A DNA stretch of 64,000 nucleotides from a virus: IMG/VR virus record IMGVR_UViG_3300042923_000307, positions 1-64,000 of that record. One strand, given 5' to 3'. Under the pieces are notes generated by a model. The model had not been told where the DNA came from, did no database searches, and was given only the letters and a program-made list of their open reading frames with translations. Below are positions 26,494 to 34,343 of the stretch, in pieces. The number at the start of each line of letters is the position of its first letter. The stretch's first letter is position 1. A program made the position numbers and the translations under genes.

Positions 26494-26745
26494 GTGGAAC
26501 AACAAGTAATTGATGCGGTTGCTGATAAAGGTATTTTAAACATGGAGAACGGTATTAAAGTATTCGCAGCTGTTGGTGCATTAGCTATAGGCGTAGTTAC
26601 GTACAGAGCATTCAGGAACGTATGTAACAAACAAAAACAAAAACAAAAAGAAAATACTGTACGTAAAGATAGTGGTAAAACTACAGTTAAAGAAACTATC
26701 GATGTAGAGGCTGAAGTTGTAGTAGAGTCCGATAAGGTATCGTAG
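26494..26745 (+). CDS. small membrane protein of the NGIK family, 83 aa
   Basis: GTG 26494 is placed after TTGGAGGTAA. The order is a short amphipathic start (EQQVIDAVADKGIL), an ENGIKVFAAVGALAIGVV membrane helix, a basic Lys/Gln run and an acidic Val-rich tail. The same order recurs in the genes at 26857, 27178 and 28827, so this is a paralogous family. Function unknown. Confidence 0.75.
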   Translation: MEQQVIDAVADKGILNMENGIKVFAAVGALAIGVVTYRAFRNVCNKQKQKQKENTVRKDSGKTTVKETIDVEAEVVVESDKVS

Positions 26746-26752
26746 GTGGGAA

Positions 26753-26802
26753 TTAGCTCTCTATAGAGTTTATGGAGAATCATAGATTCTATAGAGGGCT
26801 AA
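26753..26802 (+). promoter_or_regulatory. 15-bp intergenic hairpin
   Basis: TTAGCTCTCTATAGA (26753-26767) pairs with TCTATAGAGGGCTAA (26788-26802) with one G-U pair. No T-tract follows. It may stabilise mRNA ends or be a processing site in the operon. Confidence 0.65.
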
Positions 26803-26856
26803 TCTACTTGATGTCCTAGATATATTAAAATAATAAAAATAATGGAGGAATTTATA

Positions 26857-27123
26857 ATGAATGAACAAGTACTTAATGTGGTGGAAAACGCAGCGGATGT
26901 GGTTGAAAAACAGGGTTTACTAACTAAGGAAAATGGTATTAAAGCACTAGCTGTAATAGGAGCAGCAACAGTTGTATATGGCGGTTACAAGGTACTAATG
27001 TTTGGTATTAATAAAGTAAGAAAACCAAAGGCAACAGAGACTGTTAAAGAAACAACTCAAACTACAGAAACAAAGCAAACTACAGAAGAAGTAGTTGAAG
27101 AAGTAAAAGTAGAAAGTAAGTAA
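26857..27123 (+). CDS. small membrane protein of the NGIK family, 88 aa
   Basis: ATG 26857 follows TGGAGGAA. It begins NEQVLNVVENAADVVEKQG, then ENGIKALAVIGAATVVYGGY as the membrane helix, then a Lys/Thr/Glu-rich tail (ETTQTTETKQTTEEVVEEV). It is clearly related to the protein coded just upstream. Confidence 0.78.
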   Translation: MNEQVLNVVENAADVVEKQGLLTKENGIKALAVIGAATVVYGGYKVLMFGINKVRKPKATETVKETTQTTETKQTTEEVVEEVKVESK

Positions 27124-27177
27124 TCCATAGGATTAGGGTGGCGAGGTGCTGCCCTTTAAATTTAAGGAGGTACTGAT

Positions 27178-27489
27178 ATGAATGTTAGTGCTGAGGTTGC
27201 CCAGAAAGTTCAAGAGATAATGAGCAGCAGGGAGTTTATAGACAACGCGGTACTGAGTGCTGTAGAAAGTGAAAAATTTCTGGATGCTGTAAAGAACGTA
27301 ATGACCGACGCAATGGACGGTCAGGATGTTGTCGTAGTTATAAATGAAGCTGCGGAACCTGCAAATCGCGGTGGTAGTATAGTAACAGTAGAGAATGGTG
27401 TTAAGCTCTTAGCAGTCGTTGGTGTTGCTGCTACTGTGTACGTAGGTTTTAACTACGGTGCTAAAATGGTAGATAAATTTAGAAAATAG
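27178..27489 (+). CDS. small membrane protein of the NGIK family, 103 aa
   Basis: TTAAGGAGG precedes the ATG. About 60 soluble residues come first (AEVAQKVQEIMSSREFID), then VENGVKLLAVVGVAATVYVG as a membrane helix close to the C terminus. The ENG(I/V)K-hydrophobic block links it to the two genes before it, with the soluble part moved to the N side. Confidence 0.78.
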   Translation: MNVSAEVAQKVQEIMSSREFIDNAVLSAVESEKFLDAVKNVMTDAMDGQDVVVVINEAAEPANRGGSIVTVENGVKLLAVVGVAATVYVGFNYGAKMVDKFRK

Positions 27490-27502
27490 GGGGGTATGTA
27501 CT

Positions 27503-27643
27503 ATGTCGGAGAAGAAGAGTGGTGATGAAGAGCGTCAACGTAAAATAGATGGCGCAGTAGCCCTGATTGCAATACGTCACGCGCAGATGGTTGCAGAGGA
27601 GAAGTACCTTACAGCTAAACGTAGCGGCAAATGGTATAAGTAA
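27503..27643 (+). CDS. small basic protein, 46 aa
   Basis: ATG 27503 comes after a GGGGGGT site; another ATG at 27496 opens only a very short frame. The product is highly charged (EKKSGDEERQRKIDG) with a helical centre (AVALIAIRHAQMVAEEK). No family. The 120 bases that follow hold a GTAGGAGGAGAG ribosome-like site with no clear start. Confidence 0.6.
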   Translation: MSEKKSGDEERQRKIDGAVALIAIRHAQMVAEEKYLTAKRSGKWYK

Positions 27644-27762
27644 TAAGTAGGAGGAGAGTTTAGCACACCTAGTAAAAGTCTAACTGCAGCGTTTAACTAT
27701 CATAGTTATAGATGTTGTAAGGTCGAAAGACTACATTTGCAGGAATGGGAGAGATTGTACAA

Positions 27763-27888
27763 ATGAATACTGGTGATTTAATTGGTGTAGCGGTTTTGTT
27801 CGCTGGTGCAGCAATCGTGGCTATTGTAGTAGATAAACGCAAAGAAATTATACGTAAACAGAAAGAGGCACGACATACTAACGATTAA
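27763..27888 (+). CDS. single-helix membrane peptide, 41 aa
   Basis: ATG 27763 (or in-frame ATG 27745) after AATGGGAG. The membrane helix DLIGVAVLFAGAAIVAIVV is followed by a very basic tail (DKRKEIIRKQKEARH). Such a peptide could bind lipid or nucleic acid at the membrane. Function unknown. Confidence 0.65.
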   Translation: MNTGDLIGVAVLFAGAAIVAIVVDKRKEIIRKQKEARHTND

Positions 27889-27904
27889 AAGGAATGGAAG
27901 GTAG

Positions 27905-28465
27905 ATGAAAATGGATTCAAACATACGCACCATCACCGCAGAAGACTTGGAGTCTGTCGTACAAGGCATAAACTACGCGGTTGTCAAACAGTCGAAGAGT
28001 CTCAGCGGTGATATCAATTTGTTCGTCAAAATAGACGGCAAAGAGATAACAGCAGATACCGAGTCCGCCTGGACTGTAAGTCAATACCGTGACATACATA
28101 AAGGGATGCCAAATGCGATACTATATGACTGCGGTAAGGACGGGGTAGAATTAGTTGTGAAGTATCCGAATGGTTTCGGGCTTAGTGCTATAAGTACACC
28201 GCGTATCAAAGGTGGTAGGGGTTGTATAGAGGTAGCTATTAAATGTGGGAAGATGGTTACTTATGGAACACCCGTAGCGGATGATTTCCTAGAAGATATA
28301 ACAGTAGATGAATTAGTCGTAATTATGAACCATGTATCTCATATAGACCCCTCAGGTATGGAATACGTGGCGGACTTTGTACCAGAAGAACGTTATAAAA
28401 ATAAGAGCGTACTGCGGGAGGTATTTAAATGGTACAAGGTGGGGAAGAACTTCATGCTAAAGTAG
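27905..28465 (+). CDS. hypothetical protein, 186 aa
   Basis: It follows GGAATGGAAGG. The protein is soluble and beta-rich (GDINLFVKIDGKEIT, GRGCIEVAIKCGKMVTYG) with no motif I recognise. It is the largest member of this small-gene operon. Its end overlaps the next gene by 37 bases in another frame. Confidence 0.72.
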   Translation: MKMDSNIRTITAEDLESVVQGINYAVVKQSKSLSGDINLFVKIDGKEITADTESAWTVSQYRDIHKGMPNAILYDCGKDGVELVVKYPNGFGLSAISTPRIKGGRGCIEVAIKCGKMVTYGTPVADDFLEDITVDELVVIMNHVSHIDPSGMEYVADFVPEERYKNKSVLREVFKWYKVGKNFMLK

Positions 28466-28662
28466 ACACAAAGCCAGAGAACACGAACATAAAGGCTGAG
28501 GATATTGCTGTTGCGGCGATATTCTCCGCGTTAGGGGCCGCTGCACCAGAGATTGTAAAAGACCCAACTGCCAGGTGGGTTTGCTGTTTAGGTATAGGAT
28601 TATGCGTAGGTATTTACGGAACAAATATGGCTGTAGAGTTTAAAAATAGGGAGGAAAAATGA
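28429..28662 (+). CDS. small membrane protein, 77 aa
   Basis: ATG 28429 follows GGGAGG inside the preceding gene. The C-terminal half has hydrophobic segments (AVAAIFSALGAAAPEIV and WVCCLGIGLCVGIYG). Stop and next start overlap (AATGATGG). Confidence 0.72.
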   Translation: MVQGGEELHAKVDTKPENTNIKAEDIAVAAIFSALGAAAPEIVKDPTARWVCCLGIGLCVGIYGTNMAVEFKNREEK

Positions 28663-28826
28663 TGGACGCGATTATAGAAAGTGCCAACAAGATTATAGCT
28701 GATAAGGGTATAGAACGAACAGTTCGGGTTCTAGCCATTGTAGGTGTCTACACAACAGGTAAGCTGGTTGTTAAGGGTGGTCGTAAAGTACTTTCGATTA
28801 TAAGAGAAAATAAGGGGGAAAAATAA
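28659..28826 (+). CDS. small amphipathic protein, 55 aa
   Basis: Two ATG codons at 28659 and 28662 follow GGGAGG. The sequence IIADKGIERTVRVLAIVGVY then VVKGGRKVLSII resembles a degenerate member of the neighbouring NGIK membrane family. The stop overlaps nothing; the next ATG is immediately adjacent. Confidence 0.68.
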   Translation: MMDAIIESANKIIADKGIERTVRVLAIVGVYTTGKLVVKGGRKVLSIIRENKGEK

Positions 28827-29108
28827 ATGGAACAACAAGTGGTTGAAGCGGTTGTAGACGCCGTTGAAAAGAAAGGCTTCACTGGTGTAGAGTTAGGGTT
28901 CGCAGCTGTAGGGGTTGCAGCCGTTGGTATAGGTATGTATAACATTATCAGTGCTGTTCGGAGTAACGTAAAAGACGTAAAGAACCTTGGCGCTGACTTC
29001 GTAGCGGGTATGGAGGACCTCGAAAAAGACCCTAAATTCAAGAAGGTCCGTGAGACATTCGCTAAAGAAACTGTAGATAAGAAGATGGAATCGAAGGAGG
29101 CATGCTAA
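28827..29108 (+). CDS. small membrane protein of the NGIK family, 93 aa
   Basis: It begins EQQVVEAVVDAVEKKG, almost the same as the gene at 26494 (EQQVIDAVADKG), followed by a membrane helix (ELGFAAVGVAAVGIGMYNI) and a long charged C part (GMEDLEKDPKFKKVRETF). AAGGGGGAA precedes the ATG. Confidence 0.78.
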   Translation: MEQQVVEAVVDAVEKKGFTGVELGFAAVGVAAVGIGMYNIISAVRSNVKDVKNLGADFVAGMEDLEKDPKFKKVRETFAKETVDKKMESKEAC

Positions 29109-29109
29109 C

Positions 29110-29529
29110 ATGGTTATCGGTTATGCAACACTTATCGGCGTTGGTGTACTGGGTATGGCGATTGAAGGCACCATCGGCGGTATTAGCCCTAAGAGGAAGA
29201 GGAAAAGCTCTCTAGGTGAGATACTCGTACGTGTAGTAAAGGAGACTGTTAATGACGCATACGAGGAGATAATCAGGAAAGAAGCTATAAACGCTGAAAA
29301 TGATAAGACAACCTCTAAAGATGAAACAGTTAAAAAGGTAGAGGACATTATAGAAGACGCTGTAAAGGCTAATAAGGAAGATGAAGTTAGCTCAGCTAAA
29401 AGCACTGTAGTTGTTGAGCCTGATAATGTTATAATAATGCCGAATGATAGCCCAGATGTAGCGGACGCTAAAGTGGAGGCTAAAAAAGAAAAAGAACAAG
29501 AGGTAAAAACAACAATAATTAGAAAGTAG
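29110..29529 (+). CDS. membrane protein with long charged tail, 139 aa
   Basis: The ATG follows GAAGGAGG. A single N-terminal helix (ATLIGVGVLGMAIEGTIGG) is followed by PKRKRK and an extended Lys/Glu/Asp-rich tail that is probably disordered. It fits the pattern of membrane-anchored charged tails in this operon. No function can be assigned. Confidence 0.75.
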   Translation: MVIGYATLIGVGVLGMAIEGTIGGISPKRKRKSSLGEILVRVVKETVNDAYEEIIRKEAINAENDKTTSKDETVKKVEDIIEDAVKANKEDEVSSAKSTVVVEPDNVIIMPNDSPDVADAKVEAKKEKEQEVKTTIIRK

Positions 29530-29537
29530 GTGTCGGT

Positions 29538-29780
29538 ATGAGAATCGTTAGTGTTAGGTCTATGAATCAAGGTGAAAGCTTCGCATGTATTGTTAAAGTA
29601 ATCGATGACTTCAGGGCCTATGTTGAAGCTAACGAGGACAATGTCGATTGCAAAAAATCACATGTCGAAACTACGGAGGATAAGGTCAAGTGCCTTCGTA
29701 ATACTAGCCTTATTACAAGGAAGTACTTCTTCCGCTTGTATACTATGATGGCTAAGCAAGGGGTGAATCAATGTGCATAA
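29538..29780 (+). CDS. small hypothetical protein, 80 aa
   Basis: TAGGTGTCGGT precedes the ATG. The product is soluble (MRIVSVRSMNQGESFACIV) and its opening resembles the start of the gene at 10637 (MIKVVSVKSAAIG), hinting at distant kinship. Overlaps the next start by eight bases. Confidence 0.68.
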   Translation: MRIVSVRSMNQGESFACIVKVIDDFRAYVEANEDNVDCKKSHVETTEDKVKCLRNTSLITRKYFFRLYTMMAKQGVNQCA

Positions 29781-29985
29781 AGTCACATTCTCGTATAATA
29801 AAATAAAGCAGAGTTTCAAGGTAAACTCACACAACCATCATACTCAGGTTTTGATACCTGGACTAGAGGTTGATGAGATTCAGGTCACAAGCCCTCGACC
29901 ATTCTCTGTTGAGGTAGTACATAATATTGGCAACCCTATGCCATCCACAATTAAGTCGAAACCGATAGGGCGTAAACCAGAGTAG
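29773..29985 (+). CDS. small hypothetical protein, 70 aa
   Basis: I use GTG 29773 after AAGGGGTGA; the ATG one base before it opens only an 11-codon frame. The protein is basic and beta-rich (HKVTFSYNKIKQSFKVNSHN). It ends the small-gene operon just before a terminator. Confidence 0.62.
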   Translation: MHKVTFSYNKIKQSFKVNSHNHHTQVLIPGLEVDEIQVTSPRPFSVEVVHNIGNPMPSTIKSKPIGRKPE

Positions 29986-30000
29986 ATTGGTATAGTACAA

Positions 30001-30024
30001 GCCTCTGAGCGAGAGGCTTTTCTT
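30001..30024 (+). terminator. intrinsic terminator
   Basis: GCCTCT, GAGCG loop, AGAGGC, then TTTTCTTT, ending the small membrane-protein operon. Confidence 0.83.
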
Positions 30025-30047
30025 TAATTATATAGTTGGAGGAACTT

Positions 30048-30650
30048 ATGGATATAAATAGTTTTAAAGTTGTAGATAAGTATGACGTAAATGATAGAGA
30101 GACACAGAGAATAGACACACCGAATGGGATACATGTTATTGTCAGTATGGGTGCTACGTATGAAAGGCGAAGTATAAGACTAGTGCGTATGTCTGAACCA
30201 ACAGTGGTGTGCGACCCACGTACGCTACTATCTCCTAGACGTATGGCTCACATGAATAACCAATTATACCGTGGTAATTTTATGGGACCAGAGTCATTCT
30301 ATCTACATATGTCATCGAACCGCATGTACCCTTTATATCTCATAATAAAGTATGCTGGAGTACCCGACGAACCAGATGTAGATGCTTACCCACACTCAAT
30401 TCTTGACACTTTTGTGGTAAGTAACATCGAGGAATGGTACCACTTACGTAATTGGATGTGGCAACAAGCTAGAGATAGCGGCAGTAATTTAAGCTCTATA
30501 TCATGGATAGATAGGTTAAACCATAATAAATCATATCCCCTAGTGGTACGATTTTTCGTCGATGCGGATGATGGTTGGGATATCGATTTTCAACATCTTA
30601 CAAAGGAAATGATGCTAGATATAGCAAGGCAGATACGGCGCTTAATATAG
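30048..30650 (+). CDS. hypothetical protein, 200 aa
   Basis: ATG 30048 follows TTGGAGGAA. The protein is soluble with conserved-looking aromatic stretches (EEWYHLRNWMWQQARDSGSN, HSILDTFVVSNIEEW). I do not recognise it. It stands alone between two terminators just before terminase. Confidence 0.72.
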   Translation: MDINSFKVVDKYDVNDRETQRIDTPNGIHVIVSMGATYERRSIRLVRMSEPTVVCDPRTLLSPRRMAHMNNQLYRGNFMGPESFYLHMSSNRMYPLYLIIKYAGVPDEPDVDAYPHSILDTFVVSNIEEWYHLRNWMWQQARDSGSNLSSISWIDRLNHNKSYPLVVRFFVDADDGWDIDFQHLTKEMMLDIARQIRRLI

Positions 30651-30664
30651 CGCCATTTTTTTTA
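30637..30664 (+). terminator. intrinsic terminator overlapping the stop codon
   Basis: GGCGC, TTAATATA, GCGCC then A and eight T; the stem includes the end of the coding region. Confidence 0.82.
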
Positions 30665-30683
30665 GTATCGATTCTTACACACG

Positions 30684-30696
30684 TAGGTATAATATT
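30684..30696 (+). promoter_or_regulatory. class B promoter of terminase
   Basis: TAGGTATAATATT lies about 20 bases before the terminase start, so the leader is short. Confidence 0.72.
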
Positions 30697-30716
30697 ACGT
30701 GTTAGGAGTTGATACT

Positions 30717-32363
30717 ATGTTAATTGCACCACCTAAGAAAAAAACGGTGAGCATTACTAGGGCTGATTACGCACAGAGCATACTATGGCTAGATGGTAAA
30801 CCATTTAGTGTAGCTGCTGTGCCATACATGATACCAATTATTAATTGTGATACAGAGAAGACTATCTTAATGACAGGTCGTCAGGTAGGTAAGTCCACAA
30901 CGTTGTCCGCTACAATACTAACCGAGCAGACAGCTATACCACATTATCGTACATTATACGTAGCACCTCGTGGTGACCAGGTGTCACAGTTCTCAGGTGA
31001 CCGTTTAGCCCATATGATTACCCACTCACCTATGATTCAGAAGTATTACGTTAGTAGTAAAGTAGTACAGCAGTCACACGCCAAAGGGTTTACAAATGGT
31101 AGCATGACATTCCTACGCTCTTGTTACCACACAGCGGATGGTATCCGTGGTATATCAGCTAACAGCATATTCATCGATGAGGTTCAAGATATTATACTTG
31201 ATAACATACCAGTTATTGAAGAGTGTGCTGCCCGTAAAAACCCTAAGCGTATGATATTCTGTGGAACACCTAAGACATTTGATAATGCTATACAAAAGTT
31301 ATGGGAGCAGTCAACACAGCATTACTGGGCGTTAAAATGTACGCACTGTGGTTTCTGGAATGTTCCTATACAGTTTGAAAACCTAAGTAAAGAGTTTTTA
31401 TGCTGCTCTAAATGTAAAGGTCAGTTAAACGCTGTAGAAGGAGAATACGTTGCTAAACACCCTGACCGTGATTTCGTAGGATTCCATATATCACAGGCTA
31501 TGGTTGCGGGCGTACCAGGAACTAATGTACCGTGGAGCAGGTTATATGAAAAAGTAGAGAACCCATTGTACGGTATTGGTAAGATGTACAATGAGTGCTT
31601 AGGATTCTCTTACGACAGTGGTAGTAAATTACTTACAGAGTCGGATATTCGTAAGTGCTGTGACCCTGATATGAATGTTCTTACTACGGATAGAAGAGCA
31701 GAGTGGGGTATGCAGTCTGTGTGCGCTGGTGTTGACTGGGGTGTACTAGGCGGTAACACACATACTGTTGTTACTATTGGGGGCATAGACAAGGATTTAA
31801 AACTTCGTGTTATATACTCGCAAAAATTCCCCGTTGACCAAAACCCTACAGAACAGGTAGATGAAATAGCTGGTATAATAAATAAAGCTGGCGTTTCCGT
31901 TGTAGCAGCTGACCGTGGAGGGGGTGTTTACGCAAACGCCTTTCTCAGAAAGAAGCTAGCGTATGCATCCCTACATGAAATAGAGTATAAAGCCAAGGTA
32001 AACGCTGGTATGCAGTACAACGCACAAGCAAGGTCGTGGATGACAGACCGTACTAGAGCTATGGCTGGTGTTATAATTGATATTAAGAGTGAGCGTATGG
32101 CGCTACCACGTTTTGAGGTAATGTCCGCGAATGATTTTAATACAGATTTGCTAACGCTATCATGTGAGTACAATGAACGTATACGCGCTTTCCAAATTAT
32201 ACGCGACATAAATACCCCAGATGATTTCGCCCATACACTCGTTTATCTCCGTATAGCAGCTAAATGTATAGCTCCATCCCCACGGGCAATAGTGCACGAA
32301 TTAGAGGAGTTTATGCCACCACCAGGAATGTTAATAGAGGACGACAATATGCCACCCTACTAG
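30717..32363 (+). CDS. terminase large subunit, 548 aa
   Basis: ATG 30717 follows TTAGGAG. The ATPase part has Walker A TGRQVGKST (about residues 52-60) and Walker B FIDEVQD (about 152). A Cys4 zinc module (CTHCGFW and CSKCKG) lies in the middle. The RNase H-like nuclease has its first Asp in CAGVDWGVLGG and another acidic block VVAADRGGG. The enzyme cuts concatemers and pumps DNA through the portal. No small subunit was recognised next to it. It is separated from the portal by 9 kb. Confidence 0.92.
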   Translation: MLIAPPKKKTVSITRADYAQSILWLDGKPFSVAAVPYMIPIINCDTEKTILMTGRQVGKSTTLSATILTEQTAIPHYRTLYVAPRGDQVSQFSGDRLAHMITHSPMIQKYYVSSKVVQQSHAKGFTNGSMTFLRSCYHTADGIRGISANSIFIDEVQDIILDNIPVIEECAARKNPKRMIFCGTPKTFDNAIQKLWEQSTQHYWALKCTHCGFWNVPIQFENLSKEFLCCSKCKGQLNAVEGEYVAKHPDRDFVGFHISQAMVAGVPGTNVPWSRLYEKVENPLYGIGKMYNECLGFSYDSGSKLLTESDIRKCCDPDMNVLTTDRRAEWGMQSVCAGVDWGVLGGNTHTVVTIGGIDKDLKLRVIYSQKFPVDQNPTEQVDEIAGIINKAGVSVVAADRGGGVYANAFLRKKLAYASLHEIEYKAKVNAGMQYNAQARSWMTDRTRAMAGVIIDIKSERMALPRFEVMSANDFNTDLLTLSCEYNERIRAFQIIRDINTPDDFAHTLVYLRIAAKCIAPSPRAIVHELEEFMPPPGMLIEDDNMPPY

Positions 32364-32376
32364 GGTGGTCTTTTTT
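32352..32376 (+). terminator. intrinsic terminator
   Basis: CCACCC, TACTA, GGGTGG then TCTTTTTTG; the stem overlaps the end of terminase. Confidence 0.8.
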
Positions 32377-32403
32377 GTTATAAGTACTATGATGGAGGTG
32401 TTT

Positions 32404-32733
32404 ATGGTGGAAACTCTTGTTATTAAAAACACAATACGCGGAGGTAAAAACATTGAGCACTTTGGTGATATTATAGTACTTGGTGATGTTTACCCAGGCA
32501 CAGAGGTACGTGCTGGCGGTAATATCGTAGTTATGGGTTGTGCTCAAGGTACCCTAATAGCAGGAACAGTAACAGGTGATGCAGCGATTATCACCGTTGG
32601 AAGGTTCCAGTGTCCTCATATAAAGATAGGTAAATTCTCAGCAAGGCAAGAGACAATCAACCCTAGGGGCGCAGAGTACCTAGCCGTTGAGAAAGGTCAA
32701 CTAATATCTAAAGTTATAAAAACCCAAAGTTAA
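32404..32733 (+). CDS. minC: MinC C-terminal-domain protein, 109 aa
   Basis: The whole protein matches the beta-helix C-terminal domain of the division inhibitor MinC: IRGGKNIEHFGDIIVLGDV, YPGTEVRAGGNIVVMG, then GTLIAGTVTGD and IKIGKFSA. In cells this domain dimerises, binds MinD through an RSGQ-like motif (here RGGK) and touches the FtsZ tail. The N-terminal FtsZ-inhibiting domain of full MinC (about 220 aa) is missing. ATG 32404 follows ATGGAGGTG. It sits 15 bases before MinD, as in bacterial minCD, but in a phage genome behind terminase. Confidence 0.87.
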   Translation: MVETLVIKNTIRGGKNIEHFGDIIVLGDVYPGTEVRAGGNIVVMGCAQGTLIAGTVTGDAAIITVGRFQCPHIKIGKFSARQETINPRGAEYLAVEKGQLISKVIKTQS

Positions 32734-32748
32734 TAGGAGGTTAGAGGG

Positions 32749-33537
32749 ATGGGAGAGGCAATAGTAGTAACGAGTGGTAAAGGCGGGGTGGGTAAAACTA
32801 CAACAACCGCAAACCTCGGTGTAGCCCTGGCAGCAATGAATAAAAGGGTCGCACTGGTAGACACAGACATCGGGTTACGCAATTTGGACATAGTTCTTGG
32901 GTTAGAGAACAGAATAGTATTTGACCTAGTAAACGTTGCGCGACAGGAATGCGACGTACGTACTGCATTAATTAAGGACAAGCGTTACCCTAATCTACAG
33001 TTGTTGGCGGCAAGCCAGTCTAGAGACAAAGAAGATGTAAAACCCTACGATGTGCAGTTAGTCATTCAGGAACTGGTTAAAGACTTCGACTATGTACTTG
33101 TGGACTGCCCCGCTGGAGTTGATAGGGGATTCCGTAATGCTACCGCAGGTGTTACATCGGCGTTAGTTATAACTACCCCTGAGATACCATCAGTGCGCGA
33201 CGCTGATAGGGCGATAGCTATGCTTGAGGACTTACATATAAAGCCTAGAATTATTGTAAATAAGATAAGACCTAGTATGGTTAAGTCTGGTGATATGTTA
33301 GAACTAAATGGTATAATGGATATATTGATGGCAGAGCTTATAGGATTGATACCTGACGATGATGCTATTATAGCGTCTACTAATAAAATGGCCCCAAGTG
33401 TAGCTCGTGTACCTGGCTCAAACGCAGCTGTAGCGTATAGAAACATAGCTAGAAGAGTTACAGGGGAACAAGTACCCTTTATGGAAATTAAGCCTCTTCC
33501 ACTCTTCGAACGTCTTAGACGGGCGGTCAGTGGTTAA
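32749..33537 (+). CDS. minD: MinD septum-site ATPase, 262 aa
   Basis: The deviant Walker A GKGGVGKTTTTANLG lies at residues 10-24, followed by VALVDTDIGLRNLDIVLGLE, which is the MinD rather than ParA signature, then YVLVDCPAGVDRGF and TTPEIPSVRDADR. The last residues (PLFERLRRAVSG) can form the amphipathic membrane-targeting helix of MinD. The length is the family's normal 260-270. With the MinC-like protein it could build a membrane-bound division inhibitor, or the pair may position phage structures. AGGAGG precedes the ATG. Confidence 0.93.
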   Translation: MGEAIVVTSGKGGVGKTTTTANLGVALAAMNKRVALVDTDIGLRNLDIVLGLENRIVFDLVNVARQECDVRTALIKDKRYPNLQLLAASQSRDKEDVKPYDVQLVIQELVKDFDYVLVDCPAGVDRGFRNATAGVTSALVITTPEIPSVRDADRAIAMLEDLHIKPRIIVNKIRPSMVKSGDMLELNGIMDILMAELIGLIPDDDAIIASTNKMAPSVARVPGSNAAVAYRNIARRVTGEQVPFMEIKPLPLFERLRRAVSG

Positions 33538-33540
33538 TTT

Positions 33541-33562
33541 GGGACGTAAAGTCCCGCTTTTT
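33541..33562 (+). terminator. intrinsic terminator
   Basis: GGGAC, GTAAA, GTCCC then GCTTTTT right after minD. Confidence 0.82.
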
Positions 33563-33564
33563 AT

Positions 33565-33604
33565 CAAAAATTGACCAATAAATTTGGTATATGTATAGTG
33601 TAGG
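33565..33604 (+). promoter_or_regulatory. class A promoter
   Basis: CAAAAATTGACC, 8 bases, TGGTATATG (33585-33593), then GTGTAGG. Confidence 0.75.
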
Positions 33605-33662
33605 AAGATATTATTATAGTTTCTTAACCATATTAATATAATATAAACTGGAGGAATTTGAA

Positions 33663-34013
33663 ATGAGAGAAGATAGAAGAGACGGGTTCAGAGTAACATA
33701 TGAAGGTATTGAAGTAGAGGTTATAGTTAGTGCTAGAGTTGAGAGAGTTGTTAGAGAATATAACATGATTATGTCTAATGTATATGCATCTGTTGTTTCA
33801 GCCTTAGACTATGTATTGGATTACAAAAACGAAACTGTATTCGCAGTGGTTGACTTAGGTTTGGAGTACACAGTAATAGCCGCTATCCACACAGAAGGTG
33901 TAAATGTATTCATAGACATAATTGAAATAATTGATAATACGAATGTATTCGTACGAAATGGTCTGGAGATAGTACGTGTGGGAGAAAAGCTACTTAATAA
34001 AAATAAGGATTAG
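33663..34013 (+). CDS. hypothetical protein, 116 aa
   Basis: CTGGAGGAA precedes the ATG. The protein is soluble, rich in Val, Glu and Tyr (GIEVEVIVSARVERVVREYN, VFVRNGLEIVRVGEKLL). No family recognised. First of a two-gene unit ending at 34252. Confidence 0.72.
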   Translation: MREDRRDGFRVTYEGIEVEVIVSARVERVVREYNMIMSNVYASVVSALDYVLDYKNETVFAVVDLGLEYTVIAAIHTEGVNVFIDIIEIIDNTNVFVRNGLEIVRVGEKLLNKNKD

Positions 34014-34027
34014 TAGGAGGAATTAAT

Positions 34028-34252
34028 GTGAATTTTGAAATAAGTCGGTTATCTTGTGAGGAGCCACCAGTACCAGAAGCATTAAAAGTTGAGTGTGATA
34101 CAAAGACAGATGGTTATTATTACAGTATTCAGTTTCATACGATAGAGGAGCTAACAGACCTTACACGTAAGCTTGGGTTATGTATATGTATAACAGACGT
34201 ACAAAGTGACACAGGTCTACACGAAATACAAATAATGGACGGTTTCTACTAA
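34028..34252 (+). CDS. small hypothetical protein, 74 aa
   Basis: GTG 34028 follows TAGGAGGAATTAAT; the ATG two bases earlier reads straight into a stop. The product is acidic and soluble (YYYSIQFHTIEELTDLTRKL). No family recognised; a terminator follows. Confidence 0.68.
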   Translation: MNFEISRLSCEEPPVPEALKVECDTKTDGYYYSIQFHTIEELTDLTRKLGLCICITDVQSDTGLHEIQIMDGFY

Positions 34253-34259
34253 AATACGA

Positions 34260-34282
34260 GGAGGCTACACCCTCCTTTTTTT
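34260..34282 (+). terminator. intrinsic terminator
   Basis: GGAGG, CTACAC, CCTCC then seven T, immediately before a class A promoter whose upstream box is replaced by this T-tract. Confidence 0.85.
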
Positions 34283-34314
34283 ACACTCATTTTGTGGTAT
34301 AAGTATATTGTAGG
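34275..34314 (+). promoter_or_regulatory. class A promoter (RT operon)
   Basis: TGGTATAAG at 34295-34303 followed by TATATTGTAGG. It should drive the genes leading to the reverse transcriptase. Confidence 0.75.
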
Positions 34315-34343
34315 ATAGTTTTATTTTATAGTACAAGGAGCCG

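Noticed and set aside
32749-33537. ParA-type partition ATPase
   Set aside because: The DTDIGLRNLDIVLGLE signature, the amphipathic tail and the adjacent MinC domain indicate MinD.
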